A DNA stretch of 64,000 nt, from positions 186,001-250,000 of the forward strand of contig NZ_JBFNXJ010000001.1 of the NCBI RefSeq assembly GCF_040812015.1, in the 5' to 3' direction. The translations under genes and the position numbers were made by a program. The notes under the pieces were generated by a model. The model was not told the DNA's origin. It ran no database searches and saw only the letters and a program-made list of their open reading frames with translations. Origin of the DNA: Chitinivorax sp. PXF-14 (lineage in GTDB: Bacteria; Pseudomonadota; Gammaproteobacteria; Burkholderiales; SCOH01). Every line of letters begins with the position of its first letter. Position 1 is the first letter of the stretch. Positions 26,094 to 35,185 of this stretch are shown here, in pieces.

Positions 26094-28610
26094 TTATTTG
26101 CCGGCCGGTTTCAGCTCGATGCGCTCGCGGTATTGCGCATCGATGTTCACCTGTTTGAACGGCATCGGCTGATAACGCCCGTCCAGCCACCAGTCGATGC
26201 CGTCCGCGTAATGCGGGCTGCCCGGGTGGCTCGATTGCCCGCCCGCATTGATCACCTGCATCGGCTCGTCGCGGCCGAAATCGACGATGATGCGCATGGC
26301 CGGCACCAGCCAGGTGTGGAAGTCCACGCCGACCGGGTAGGCCGCCACATTGAGCGTCGAATGGTCGCCACCGGCGGGATAGGGGCCGCGGTTCAGGATG
26401 TCGTCCACCAGCCACAGGCCGAAGCGGTCGAAGGCGCCGAGGTAGGGCGCGAGCTTCTTGCCGTCGGTCTCCCATTCGTAGGTATGCAGCTTGCCCCAGG
26501 CCCACTGGCCCGCATCGTGCCCGAGCCGCGCCTTGAGCAGCCCGATCGCATCGGCGAGCGCGCGTGCGATGATGTCGGCCTTGGTCTCGCGCGCCGGCGT
26601 GCGGATATCGTCCCAGAACGGGCTGTCCTCGCGGCCCAGCAGGTGGTCGTCGATGGCGCCGTAGCTCGCGTCGTTGAGTCGCACGAAAGCGGCCCAGGCG
26701 CCGCTGTCGGGGCCGCCCAGCTCGTCGCCGAAGGTATCGAGCGCCAGGCTGTGCAGGAAGGCGCCATAGATGGCCGCATCGGCCGACTGCGGCGACATCT
26801 CGCCATCGAAGGCCAGAAGCCGCGCCAGTGCTTGCTCTGCGGCGGGCCTGGCGGCCGCGTCCAGCTTGGCGATGGCGGCATCCACCGTGGCGCGGTGGGC
26901 GCCGAGCCAGTCGCGGAATTTGTCGGCAAGCCGCGAGTGGCGGTCGAGCTGCATGCGCTCGCTGCTGGCCGCGCTATGCTGGCGGCTCGCCGCGAGCAGC
27001 TCGGTGGCGCGTTCCGAGCGCTCCGGGTAATACCAGCTCGAGGTCAGGTGATAGGGGTAGTCCGCGCCGACGGTGCGGTGGTTGGCCGTGGCGATGAAGC
27101 CCGCTGCCGGGTCGAGGCTGGCCGGGTGCTTGTCCGCGTCCAGATAGCCCTGCCATTCGTATTCGCCATTCCAGCCCGGGCTCGGCAACTGGCCGCGGCC
27201 CTTGGCCCGCAAGGGATAGCGGCCGGTGACCTGCCAGCCGATATGCTCGCGGTCGCCGAAGACCATATTGAGCTCGATCGCGCGCACCTGGCGCAGGATG
27301 GGCTGCGCCTCGGCCACGCTCTGCGCGCGGTTCAGCGCGAAGAAGGCATCGAGGCTCTTGTCCGCCTCGAACGCCGCGCTCTGGATGGCGATGCCGTAGC
27401 CGCTCCTGACTTCGCGCGCGAGCAGGTCGTGCATCGGCGGCCGGGACAGCACACCATTGAGCAGCGGGCCGTGGCGCGTCTCGTACACCGTCTCGTCGAC
27501 CGCCTTGCCGCCCTTCATCCGGTAGCGCTCGGTGCGCGCGGTGCACGGCAGCCACTGCCCTTGGTACAGGTAGTGCGGCTTGCCGTCGATCTGCTTGATC
27601 TGTTCGAGGAAGACATCCTGATTGTCGGCCATCACCATGGTCATGCCCCAGGCGAGCTTGCCGTTGAAGCCCGCAACCACGCCGGGCAGGCCGGCCGCCG
27701 CGACACCCGCGACATCGAAGCCTGGCGCGCGGGCATGCACGTAATGCCACATGGCCGGCTGCGACAGCGGCAGATGGGTGTCGTTGGCGACGATGCTGGC
27801 GCCGCGGGCGGTGCGGACGGGGGCGATCGCCCAGTTGTTCGAGGCGGCGATGCCTTGGTTGGTCACCTTGTCGAGTGCGGCCTGCGCCAGCAACAGCTTG
27901 TCGATGGCCGGGTTGAGCGTGGCCAGATCGAGCCCCTTGAGCTTGGCCGCCTCGTCGAACGGCAGCGGCTCGTCGCGATAGCTCGGCGCCAGCCAGGCGG
28001 CTTTTTCCCAGCCGACCTGCTGCGCCAGGCGCAGGAAGCCGACTTCTTCCTGCAGGTTCTGCGCCAGGCCGAAATTGATCAGCGCGAACACGCTCATCGA
28101 ATCGAGCGGTGTCCACGGCTCGGGCTGGTAGCCGGCGAGCTTGAGGTCGGGTGGCAGCGGACGGGCCTTGAGCCAGGCGTTGACGCCGGCGGCGTAGCGC
28201 TCGAGCAGGCGGCGCCCCTCGGGCGAGGCGTTGGCGAGCAGGATCTCGGCCGAGCGCCTGAGGTTGAGGGTGCGCATGTAGCGGTCGATGTCGAGTACCG
28301 GCTCGCCCACCATCTCGGCCAGCCGCCCCTGCGCGATCAGCTTGAAGCCGATCATCTGCGCGAAGCGATCCTCCGCCGCGACGAAACCCTGGGCGTAGAC
28401 GAGGTCGTCGAGCGACGCCGCGTCGATCAGCGGGATGCCCAACGTGTCGCGCCGCACCGACACGGCGGCATCGAGCCCGGCAAGCTCGATCGTGGCCGGT
28501 GGCGGGGTCTCTGCGAATTGTGAACGCAAGAGGCCGCTGCAGCCAGGCAGGGCAAGGGTGACGGCGAGCGCAAGCGCACTCGCCCGTAGCGCTAAGGCTG
28601 GGCGATACAT
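26094..28610 (-). CDS. Penicillin-acylase-family lipoprotein (Ntn hydrolase)
   Basis: Precursor of 838 residues. A lipoprotein signal ends LALPGC (Cys24). The alpha chain carries the typical RDTLGIPLIDAASLDDLVYAQG start. The cleavage and nucleophile site is ASNNWAIAP with Ser257; after autocleavage this Ser becomes the N-terminal nucleophile of the beta chain. The family hydrolyses amide bonds, including penicillin G, glutaryl-cephalosporins and acyl-homoserine lactones, so quorum quenching is possible but unproven. Residue -1 is Ala rather than the more common Gly. Start at 28610 has GGAGAAACC directly upstream. A cell-envelope location is expected. Confidence 0.92.
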   Translation of the reverse strand: MYRPALALRASALALAVTLALPGCSGLLRSQFAETPPPATIELAGLDAAVSVRRDTLGIPLIDAASLDDLVYAQGFVAAEDRFAQMIGFKLIAQGRLAEMVGEPVLDIDRYMRTLNLRRSAEILLANASPEGRRLLERYAAGVNAWLKARPLPPDLKLAGYQPEPWTPLDSMSVFALINFGLAQNLQEEVGFLRLAQQVGWEKAAWLAPSYRDEPLPFDEAAKLKGLDLATLNPAIDKLLLAQAALDKVTNQGIAASNNWAIAPVRTARGASIVANDTHLPLSQPAMWHYVHARAPGFDVAGVAAAGLPGVVAGFNGKLAWGMTMVMADNQDVFLEQIKQIDGKPHYLYQGQWLPCTARTERYRMKGGKAVDETVYETRHGPLLNGVLSRPPMHDLLAREVRSGYGIAIQSAAFEADKSLDAFFALNRAQSVAEAQPILRQVRAIELNMVFGDREHIGWQVTGRYPLRAKGRGQLPSPGWNGEYEWQGYLDADKHPASLDPAAGFIATANHRTVGADYPYHLTSSWYYPERSERATELLAASRQHSAASSERMQLDRHSRLADKFRDWLGAHRATVDAAIAKLDAAARPAAEQALARLLAFDGEMSPQSADAAIYGAFLHSLALDTFGDELGGPDSGAWAAFVRLNDASYGAIDDHLLGREDSPFWDDIRTPARETKADIIARALADAIGLLKARLGHDAGQWAWGKLHTYEWETDGKKLAPYLGAFDRFGLWLVDDILNRGPYPAGGDHSTLNVAAYPVGVDFHTWLVPAMRIIVDFGRDEPMQVINAGGQSSHPGSPHYADGIDWWLDGRYQPMPFKQVNIDAQYRERIELKPAGK

Positions 28611-28836
28611 GGTTTCTCCTCTTTCTCCGTATCGGGCACGCCGGAAATCCTGCCGCGCGCAACTCCTGCCTCGGCTGCCCGCTTGTGCCCCAGCCATCCG
28701 CCAGATGGGCTTGGGCCTCCGCTGTGGGCCTTGCCGGGCCTTTGCCTGCTCGCGGCGGTTGCGCGATATACCCGCCTGTTGGTGTTGTCCCGCGATTGTA
28801 AGCACGAGCGTGTTGCAGAAGCGAGTACCCGAGCGC

Positions 28837-28864
28837 GTGAAATGGCGCCGGCATCGTTTATAAT
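28837..28864 (+). promoter_or_regulatory. Candidate valS promoter
   Basis: A perfect -10 TATAAT at 28859-28864 with a weak -35 GTGAAA at 28837-28842, 16 bases apart. Transcription would start about 32 bases before the valS ATG. Confidence 0.6.
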
Positions 28865-28902
28865 CGGCGGTTTGATAACGATTTTTGCGCCGCACAAACA
28901 AC

Positions 28903-31647
28903 ATGGAACTCGCCAAAAGCTTCGAACCCGCTGCCATTGAGTCCCGCTGGTACCCGTTCTGGGAATCGCAAGGCTATTTCAAACCCAAGATGGACCCGGC
29001 CGCGCCGTCCTTCTCCATCCAGTTGCCGCCGCCGAACGTCACCGGCACGCTGCACATGGGCCACGCCTTCAACCAGACCATCATGGACAGCCTGACGCGC
29101 TACTACCGCATGCGCGGCTACAACACGCTGTGGGTGCCGGGCACCGACCATGCGGGGATCGCGACGCAGATCGTGGTGGAGCGCAAGCTCGATGCGGCCG
29201 GCGTGTCGCGTCATGACCTGGGCCGCGACAAGTTCCTCGAAAAAGTGTGGGAATGGAAGCAGGAGTCGGGCTCGACCATCACCAGCCAGATGCGCCGCAT
29301 GGGCGCCTCGGTGGATTGGTCGCGCGAATACTTCACGATGGACGACAAGATGTCGCGTGCCGTCACCGAAGTCTTTGTGCGCCTGTTCGAGCAAGGCCTG
29401 ATCTACCGCGGCAAGCGCCTGGTGAACTGGGACCCGGTGCTCGGCACCGCCGTCTCCGACCTCGAAGTGGTGAGCGAGGAAGAGGATGGCTCGATGTGGT
29501 CGATCGCCTACCCGGTCGAAGGCTCGGATGAAAAGATCGTCGTCGCCACCACCCGTCCCGAGACCATGCTCGGCGACGTGGCCGTGGCCGTGCATCCGGA
29601 GGACGAGCGCTACCAGCACCTGGTCGGCAAGAAGCTGCGCCTGCCGCTGGTCGAGCGCTCGATCCCGGTGATCGCCGACGATTACGTCGACCCGGCTTTC
29701 GGTACCGGCTGCGTGAAGATCACCCCGGCGCACGATTTCAACGACTACCAGATCGGTAAACGCCACAATCTGGAGCCGATCAGCATTCTGACACTGGATG
29801 CCAAGATCAACGATCTGGCGCCGGATCGCTATCAGGGTATGGACCGCTTCGAGGCGCGCAAGCGCATCGTCGCCGACCTCGAAGAGCAGGGCCTGCTGGT
29901 CGAGATCAAGAAACACAAGCTGATGGTGCCGCGCGGGGACCGTACCGGCGTGGTGATCGAGCCGATGCTGACGGACCAGTGGTTCGTCGACATGAACGAC
30001 ATCGCCGCCCGCTCGTTGAAGGTGGTGGCCGATGGCGAAGTTGGCTTCGTGCCCGAGCAGTGGGTCAACACCTACAACGCCTGGCTCGGCAACATCCAGG
30101 ACTGGTGCATCTCGCGTCAGCTGTGGTGGGGCCACCAGATCCCGGCTTGGTACGACGAGCAGGGCAACATCTTCGTCGCCCGCAACGAGCAAGACGCACG
30201 CCAGCAGGCCGGCGACGACCGCTCGCTGAGCCGCGACGCCGACGTGCTGGACACTTGGTTCAGCTCGGCGCTGGTGCCATTCTCGACGCTGGGCTGGCCG
30301 GACAAGACGCCGGAGCTCGAACTGTTCCTGCCGTCGAGCGTGCTGGTCACCGGTTACGACATCATCTTCTTCTGGGTCGCCCGGATGATCATGATGACGA
30401 CCCAGTTCACCGACACCGTGCCGTTCAAGGACGTCTACGTGCACGGCCTCGTGTTGGACGCCGAAGGCAAGAAGATGTCGAAGTCCGAAGGCAATGTGCT
30501 CGACCCGGTCGACCTGATTGACGGCATCGCGCTCGAACCGCTGCTGGAGAAGCGCACCACCGGTCTGCGCCGCCCGGAAAAGGCGCCGCAAGTGGCCAAG
30601 AAGACCGCGCAGGAATTCCCGGACGGCATCCCGGCCTATGGCACCGACGCGCTGCGTTTCACCTTCGCCTCGCTCGCTTCGCTGGGCCGCAACGTCAACT
30701 TCAACCAGAAGCGCTGCGAAGGCTATCGCAACTTCTGCAACAAGCTGTGGAACGCCACCCGCTTCGTGCTGATGAACCTCGAAGGCAAGGATTGCGGCCT
30801 CGACGCCAGTCTGCCGGTGGAACTCGGTTTCGCCGACAAGTGGATCATCAGCCGCACGCAGCAGGTCGAGCAGAGCGTCAATCATGCCTTCCAGACCTAC
30901 CGCCTCGACCTCGCCGCCCAAGCGATCTACGAGTTCGCCTGGGACGAGTACTGCGACTGGTATGTCGAAATGGCCAAGGTGCAGTTGCAGGGCGGCAACG
31001 AGGCGCAGCAGCGCGCTACCCGCCGCACCCTGGCTCGCGTGCTGGAAACTATCCTGCGCATGGCGCACCCGATCATCCCCTTCATCACCGAAGAGCTGTG
31101 GCAGATTGTCGCGCCGATGGCCGGCCGCAAGGACGCCGACTCGCTGATGCTGGCCGCCTACCCGCAGCCGGACCTGAGCCGCGTCGACGAGGCCGCGCTG
31201 GCCCAGATGGGCCGCCTGCAGGAGCTGCTGCACGCCGCGCGCAACCTGCGTGGCGAGATGGGCCTGAGCCCGGCGCAGAAGGTGCCGCTATTCATCGAGG
31301 GCCAGACGGACGAGCTACAGACTTTCGTGCCCTACGTCCAGCTGCTGGCCAAGCTGTCCGAGGTCAACCTGGTTGCCGCGCTGCCGGCGGACGACGCACC
31401 GGTCGCCGTGGTCGGCGGCCTGCGCCTGATGCTCAAGGTCGAGATCGACAAGGCGGCCGAAACCGCGCGCCTGAACAAGGAAATCGGCAAGGCCGAGGCC
31501 GACCTGGCCAAGGTCACCGCCAAGCTGGAAAAACCCGGCTATACCGACAAGGCGCCGGCTCATCTGGTCGAGAAGGACCGAGCCCAGGTCGCCGAGCTGA
31601 GCGAAAAACTGGCGCGCTTCCGCGAGCAGTTGGCGAAGTTGCAGTAA
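28903..31647 (+). CDS. valS: Valine--tRNA ligase
   Basis: Class I aminoacyl-tRNA synthetase of 914 residues that attaches valine to tRNA-Val. HIGH-type motif HMGHA is at 51-55 and KMSKS at 524-528. The editing domain lies between them ([19 protein letters not shown]), and the C-terminal coiled coil ([20 protein letters not shown]) is typical of ValS. Start at ATG 28903 fits the family; an upstream in-frame codon at 28885 adds residues without resemblance. Followed by a strong terminator. Confidence 0.99.
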   Translation: MELAKSFEPAAIESRWYPFWESQGYFKPKMDPAAPSFSIQLPPPNVTGTLHMGHAFNQTIMDSLTRYYRMRGYNTLWVPGTDHAGIATQIVVERKLDAAGVSRHDLGRDKFLEKVWEWKQESGSTITSQMRRMGASVDWSREYFTMDDKMSRAVTEVFVRLFEQGLIYRGKRLVNWDPVLGTAVSDLEVVSEEEDGSMWSIAYPVEGSDEKIVVATTRPETMLGDVAVAVHPEDERYQHLVGKKLRLPLVERSIPVIADDYVDPAFGTGCVKITPAHDFNDYQIGKRHNLEPISILTLDAKINDLAPDRYQGMDRFEARKRIVADLEEQGLLVEIKKHKLMVPRGDRTGVVIEPMLTDQWFVDMNDIAARSLKVVADGEVGFVPEQWVNTYNAWLGNIQDWCISRQLWWGHQIPAWYDEQGNIFVARNEQDARQQAGDDRSLSRDADVLDTWFSSALVPFSTLGWPDKTPELELFLPSSVLVTGYDIIFFWVARMIMMTTQFTDTVPFKDVYVHGLVLDAEGKKMSKSEGNVLDPVDLIDGIALEPLLEKRTTGLRRPEKAPQVAKKTAQEFPDGIPAYGTDALRFTFASLASLGRNVNFNQKRCEGYRNFCNKLWNATRFVLMNLEGKDCGLDASLPVELGFADKWIISRTQQVEQSVNHAFQTYRLDLAAQAIYEFAWDEYCDWYVEMAKVQLQGGNEAQQRATRRTLARVLETILRMAHPIIPFITEELWQIVAPMAGRKDADSLMLAAYPQPDLSRVDEAALAQMGRLQELLHAARNLRGEMGLSPAQKVPLFIEGQTDELQTFVPYVQLLAKLSEVNLVAALPADDAPVAVVGGLRLMLKVEIDKAAETARLNKEIGKAEADLAKVTAKLEKPGYTDKAPAHLVEKDRAQVAELSEKLARFREQLAKLQ

Positions 31648-31652
31648 GCAAG

Positions 31653-31682
31653 AAAAACAGGCCGCGTTAGCGGCCTGTTTTT
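31653..31682 (+). terminator. Intrinsic terminator of valS
   Basis: AAAAACAGGCCGC pairs fully with GCGGCCTGTTTTT around a GTTA loop. Because it has A and T runs on both sides it could also stop transcription of the minus-strand gene at 31740-32078. Confidence 0.92.
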
Positions 31683-31739
31683 GTGGTGGGTAGCTTGGAT
31701 GTAGATCAGCCGTGTTTCGCGCTGCTGTGGCGGCAACGG

Positions 31740-32078
31740 CTACGCATACCTGCCGTCGCTGACAACGGAAATCAATTTGTCGAGGACGCTTGATGGAATT
31801 GCATTGGATTGGCCGGTGACAAGTCGATCCTTTAAGTTGTTTACATAGTTCAAATCGATTTCCCCCTGAAGATTTCCCATTGTTCTGTCTAATGCAATAA
31901 TTACTTTCAGGTTGTCGATCTTCTTTTTTCCGGCATCTCCTGATGATGGGGATATCATTTGAATTATTTTTTTGTCTTTTTCTGTTAGTGTTTTTTCGAA
32001 GTCGATGTCTTGGTTTCTGGCACTTGGTCTCAGGTTGAGAGGGGTTGGGGTGGCGCGAGCAATAGGTGAAATGGTCAA
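31740..32078 (-). CDS. Hypothetical protein in an AT-rich island
   Basis: Frame of 112 residues, not recognised. It is hydrophilic and charged (DFEKTLTEKDKKIIQ), mostly helical by pattern, without signal peptide or membrane segment. GC content is far below that of the neighbours, suggesting recent transfer. The only start near the expected place is a TTG at 32078; the same frame stays open upstream for about 38 codons to a TAA near 32185, but without an ATG, so the gene may be 5'-truncated or frameshifted. An ATG with a fair ribosome-binding site (GGAAAGAAG) lies out of frame near 32140. Size and composition recall small secreted or effector-associated proteins, but this is a guess. Confidence 0.5.
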   Translation of the reverse strand: MTISPIARATPTPLNLRPSARNQDIDFEKTLTEKDKKIIQMISPSSGDAGKKKIDNLKVIIALDRTMGNLQGEIDLNYVNNLKDRLVTGQSNAIPSSVLDKLISVVSDGRYA

Positions 32079-32624
32079 GATGTTCTTGCCGTCTACTGGT
32101 AATAGACCGTAATCTGGTTCATCGCGAGAGATGTCTGCATGATCTTCTTTCCGTTGCAGAGTTGAGGGGTGATTTTTTTATAGAGAGTAAATTTGAAGAG
32201 TCAAGATCGATTTATCTCTAATTTTTCTATTTCAGGATGTTGCTCCTTTTTAGCCTTCTTAATGAAGGTGAGTAGTTATTTTGTGTGTATTGAATTTTCT
32301 TTTATGCGTATATGGCGTGGTTTGAGCATTAATGGATATTGATGGCGAGAATGTTTCAGAAAAAAATGGTAATTAATTTTTCATGGCAGGAGCCTGTTCC
32401 CAAACTGATCGCTGCAAGGCTGCAGCCCGCAATCCTGCGCAGGATGCAATCGGCGCGCCCAACATGGCCGACGTCGGCTTTGCCGCAACGGTTGATATGC
32501 TGTACAGCACCTTGATTACACCTGCCCGTGCTGACGGCACGCTTGGACGGCAAGCGGGCGGCAATCTCAGGCTGGCGCCGGCACCTGTTGCCCCGGCGAC
32601 GGTACAACAACAAATGGAGAGACG
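32079..32624. other. Intergenic region, AT-rich then GC-rich
   Basis: About 300 AT-rich bases (to roughly 32380) carry no convincing gene except the possible upstream extension of the 31740-32078 frame. The following 245 bases return to high GC and hold short frames on both strands without family resemblance. Confidence 0.5.
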
Positions 32625-33074
32625 ATGTTTACGACGATTTCGATGACGCCGATGCCGCTGCGAAACCGGCCGTCGCGGTGGATTCCTGCCGGTTTCGTGC
32701 TGGCTGGTGCGGCCAATATCGGCGGCGTGCTGCTGTTCTCGCTGGGCTTCAGCAACACCCGGCTGGGTGAATTGAGCCCCTTGGTGTTCTCGCCGTTTGG
32801 CCTGCTCTGCATCATGCTGTGGGGGCTCGCTTACCTCGCGGTGGCGGGCGGCTATCGCCATGTGCCGTGGCTGGTGGCCGTGTTCGCGCTGGAGAAATTC
32901 GCCTATGTCTATACCTGGGCCGATTGGATGCGCCAGCACGCTGAGCAGCTGCCGGCCTTGTTCGGCGAGTCGCCGCTGACGGCGGCGTTTTTCGTCATCT
33001 ACGGCCCGAACGACCTGCTGTTCGGCCTGTTCTTCGCGACGGTCGCCGCCGCGCGCCTGTTGCGCCGCCACTGA
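32625..33074 (+). CDS. Small integral membrane protein
   Basis: Protein of 149 residues with four predicted transmembrane helices (near residues 20-42, 55-75, 80-98 and 122-142). GGAGAGACG lies directly before the ATG. Family not recognised with certainty. It is two bases upstream of the double-GST-domain gene, so the two are cotranscribed. It may be an inner-membrane partner for that protein, but no function can be assigned. Confidence 0.8.
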   Translation: MFTTISMTPMPLRNRPSRWIPAGFVLAGAANIGGVLLFSLGFSNTRLGELSPLVFSPFGLLCIMLWGLAYLAVAGGYRHVPWLVAVFALEKFAYVYTWADWMRQHAEQLPALFGESPLTAAFFVIYGPNDLLFGLFFATVAAARLLRRH

Positions 33075-33076
33075 CG

Positions 33077-33841
33077 ATGGCGATGAATCACTCCCTGGAT
33101 GTGCTGCTGTCCACTGCCGCCTCGACGCTGCGGGGTTGGCGCGGGCTGCGTGGCAGCACGGTAGTCGAGCCGCCGGCCCAGCCTCTGGTGCTGTTCGAGC
33201 GCGAGGATGGGCTGGAGAGCCGGCTGGTGCGCGAGGCCTTGACCGAGCTGAATCTCGACGCCGATATCTTCCCGTGCCCGCTCGATGGCGAGCGTTTTCT
33301 GCCTGCGCTGCAGCAGGCATCGGGCGGCGTCAGGATCCCGTTTCTGCTGGACCCGAACAATGGCGAGCAGCATGTCGGCGCCGATGCCATCGTCGGTTAT
33401 CTGTTCCGCCGCTATGACGGGGGCCGCGTACCGCGCGCGCTGCGCCCGTCGCTGGCCAATATGGCGCTGTCCGGGCTCGCCACGGCAGCCCGGCTGCGCG
33501 GCAGGCTGCACGCCAAGCCCTCTCGGCCCGCCGGGCAAGCCCTGACGCTGTACAGCTTCGAATCGAGCCCGTTCTCGCGGCTGGTGCGCGAGCGCCTGTG
33601 TGAGCTAGAGCTGCCCTACCATCTGGTCAACCTCGGCAAGCAGCAATGGGCGGACATGGGGCCTGCGCGCTTCCGCTTCTCCTTGGGCCAGTACACGCCG
33701 CTGCCGGATACCAAGCGCGACGCGTTTCTCCAGCGCCACGGCAGGGTTCAGGTGCCGTTTCTGATCGACCCCAATACCGATACCGAGATGTTCGAATCGG
33801 CCGATATCGTGGCCTATCTCGATCGCCGCTACGCCGCCTGA
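33077..33841 (+). CDS. Protein with two tandem GST N-terminal (thioredoxin-fold) domains
   Basis: Protein of 254 residues made of two glutaredoxin/GST-N-like domains. Domain 1 (about 37-115) contains LVLFEREDGLESRLVREAL and ends with ADAIVGYLFRRY. Domain 2 (about 155-253) contains LTLYSFESSPFSRLVRERL and ends with SADIVAYLDRRY. The second has SSPFSR where glutaredoxins have CPYC, so it lacks redox cysteines and uses Ser like many GSTs. There is no alpha-helical GST C-terminal domain. The gene's last 13 bases overlap the converging HPP-CBS gene. Confidence 0.85.
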   Translation: MAMNHSLDVLLSTAASTLRGWRGLRGSTVVEPPAQPLVLFEREDGLESRLVREALTELNLDADIFPCPLDGERFLPALQQASGGVRIPFLLDPNNGEQHVGADAIVGYLFRRYDGGRVPRALRPSLANMALSGLATAARLRGRLHAKPSRPAGQALTLYSFESSPFSRLVRERLCELELPYHLVNLGKQQWADMGPARFRFSLGQYTPLPDTKRDAFLQRHGRVQVPFLIDPNTDTEMFESADIVAYLDRRYAA

Positions 33842-34998
33842 TCGGCGGCGGCCTGGCCGCGATACAGCGCGGCGATCAGGTCGGATTGCGTCACCATGCC
33901 GACCAGGCGGTTGTCTGCATTGACCACCGGGATGTGATGCAGGCCGCGATCGGACAATAGAGACACCAGCTCCACGATATGCTGGTCATCCCGCACCGTG
34001 ACGACCGGGCTCGTCATCACCTGGCCCACGACTTCGGGTTTGTTCGAATGGGTGCCGACGGTGCGGCGGATGAACATCCGCAGCTTGTCCTCGAAGCTGT
34101 GGTAGGTGCGCAGGTCGGCGCGCTTGAGGATGTCGATCAGCGTGATGATGCCGATGACGCGCTGGGCACGGTCGACGACCGGGATCGCGGCGATCTTGTG
34201 CAGCCTGAGTTGCGCCCAGATTTCCTCCAGCTCGGTGCCGAACTCCGCCATGATCAGGTCGCGCGACATGATGTCGGCGCAGGTGATCTCGCCGAAGCGG
34301 CGCCGGTAGGCGTGCATCTCGGCCAGTTGCAGTACCTGTTCGAGATCATCGCTGCTGATGTCGAGCAGCTGGTTGTACTGCCGCACCGCGTGGTCGATGT
34401 CCTCGTGACGGAAGCCCACGCGTTCGAGCGGTGATGGGTCGTTCACCTTGTGCGGGTTGACCGCGTGGCGGCGCTGCGGATAGTGCCGCCCCGGCAACAG
34501 GTTGTTGACGAGCAGCGCAAACGCAAGCATGACCACCAGATTGATACCGATCGGCCACACCAGGTAGCCGTAGCCCAGTGCATCGATGCTGGCCCCGCCC
34601 ATGGCGGCCGTCAGCGCGGTGGCGCCGCCCGGCGGGTGGGTGCAGCGCAGCCACAGCATGGCCAGGATGGCGGTGCCGACGGCGATGCCTTGCGCGGCAT
34701 AGCCGGCCGGCAGGAATTTGGCGCAGCTCACGCCGATCAGCGCCGAGACCAGGTGCCCGCCGACGAAGGACCAAGGCTGGGCCAGCGGGCTGTGTGGCAC
34801 GGCGAACAGCAGCACGGCCGAGGCGCCCATCGAGGCGATCAGGATCGGCACGCCGGGCCCGCTGATGTAGTGATGGCTGACCAGCGCGGTCAGCGCGATG
34901 GCGACGATGGCAACGAGGCCGGAGCGAAGCTTCTCGCCGGCGCTGATGGTGGGCGCCTCGGGGACGAAGCGCTGGATGAATTCGGTGACGGTTTGCAT
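33829..34998 (-). CDS. HPP-family membrane protein with C-terminal CBS pair
   Basis: Protein of 389 residues. The first 180 residues form an integral membrane HPP domain of four to five helices, with the signature CTHPPGGATAL. Residues about 240-385 are two CBS motifs (ADIMSRDLIMAEFGTELEE, then GQVMTSPVVTVRDDQHIVEL), which usually bind adenine nucleotides. HPP proteins have been linked to nitrite transport in chloroplasts and cyanobacteria, but bacterial HPP-CBS fusions are largely uncharacterised. Its 3' end overlaps the GST-like gene by 13 bases. Confidence 0.9.
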   Translation of the reverse strand: MQTVTEFIQRFVPEAPTISAGEKLRSGLVAIVAIALTALVSHHYISGPGVPILIASMGASAVLLFAVPHSPLAQPWSFVGGHLVSALIGVSCAKFLPAGYAAQGIAVGTAILAMLWLRCTHPPGGATALTAAMGGASIDALGYGYLVWPIGINLVVMLAFALLVNNLLPGRHYPQRRHAVNPHKVNDPSPLERVGFRHEDIDHAVRQYNQLLDISSDDLEQVLQLAEMHAYRRRFGEITCADIMSRDLIMAEFGTELEEIWAQLRLHKIAAIPVVDRAQRVIGIITLIDILKRADLRTYHSFEDKLRMFIRRTVGTHSNKPEVVGQVMTSPVVTVRDDQHIVELVSLLSDRGLHHIPVVNADNRLVGMVTQSDLIAALYRGQAAADQAA

Positions 34999-35185
34999 GG
35001 CGCAGGATTATCCCCGATTTGCACCAAGTCAGGGGACGGACGGCTGCGGCCTGTATCTATCGGCTCGCCGCCGTGCTGTCACTTGACGCTCCTGGCCGCC
35101 GGGCAGAGACTCGGCGGTGACAATCAAACCCGTCCCTCGGCCCTATCCGGGCAAGACAGACCCCCGCAATGGAGACTTCCTCACC

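Noticed and set aside
26133..28523. A 796-codon plus-strand frame opposite the acylase gene
   Set aside because: Shadow of the acylase gene, which has a lipoprotein signal and nucleophile site.
28858..31233. A 791-codon minus-strand frame opposite valS
   Set aside because: valS is certain on the plus strand; the antisense frame is a shadow.
32383..32646. An 87-codon plus-strand frame before the small membrane protein gene
   Set aside because: No ribosome-binding site, no family pattern, and it overlaps the supported start at 32625.
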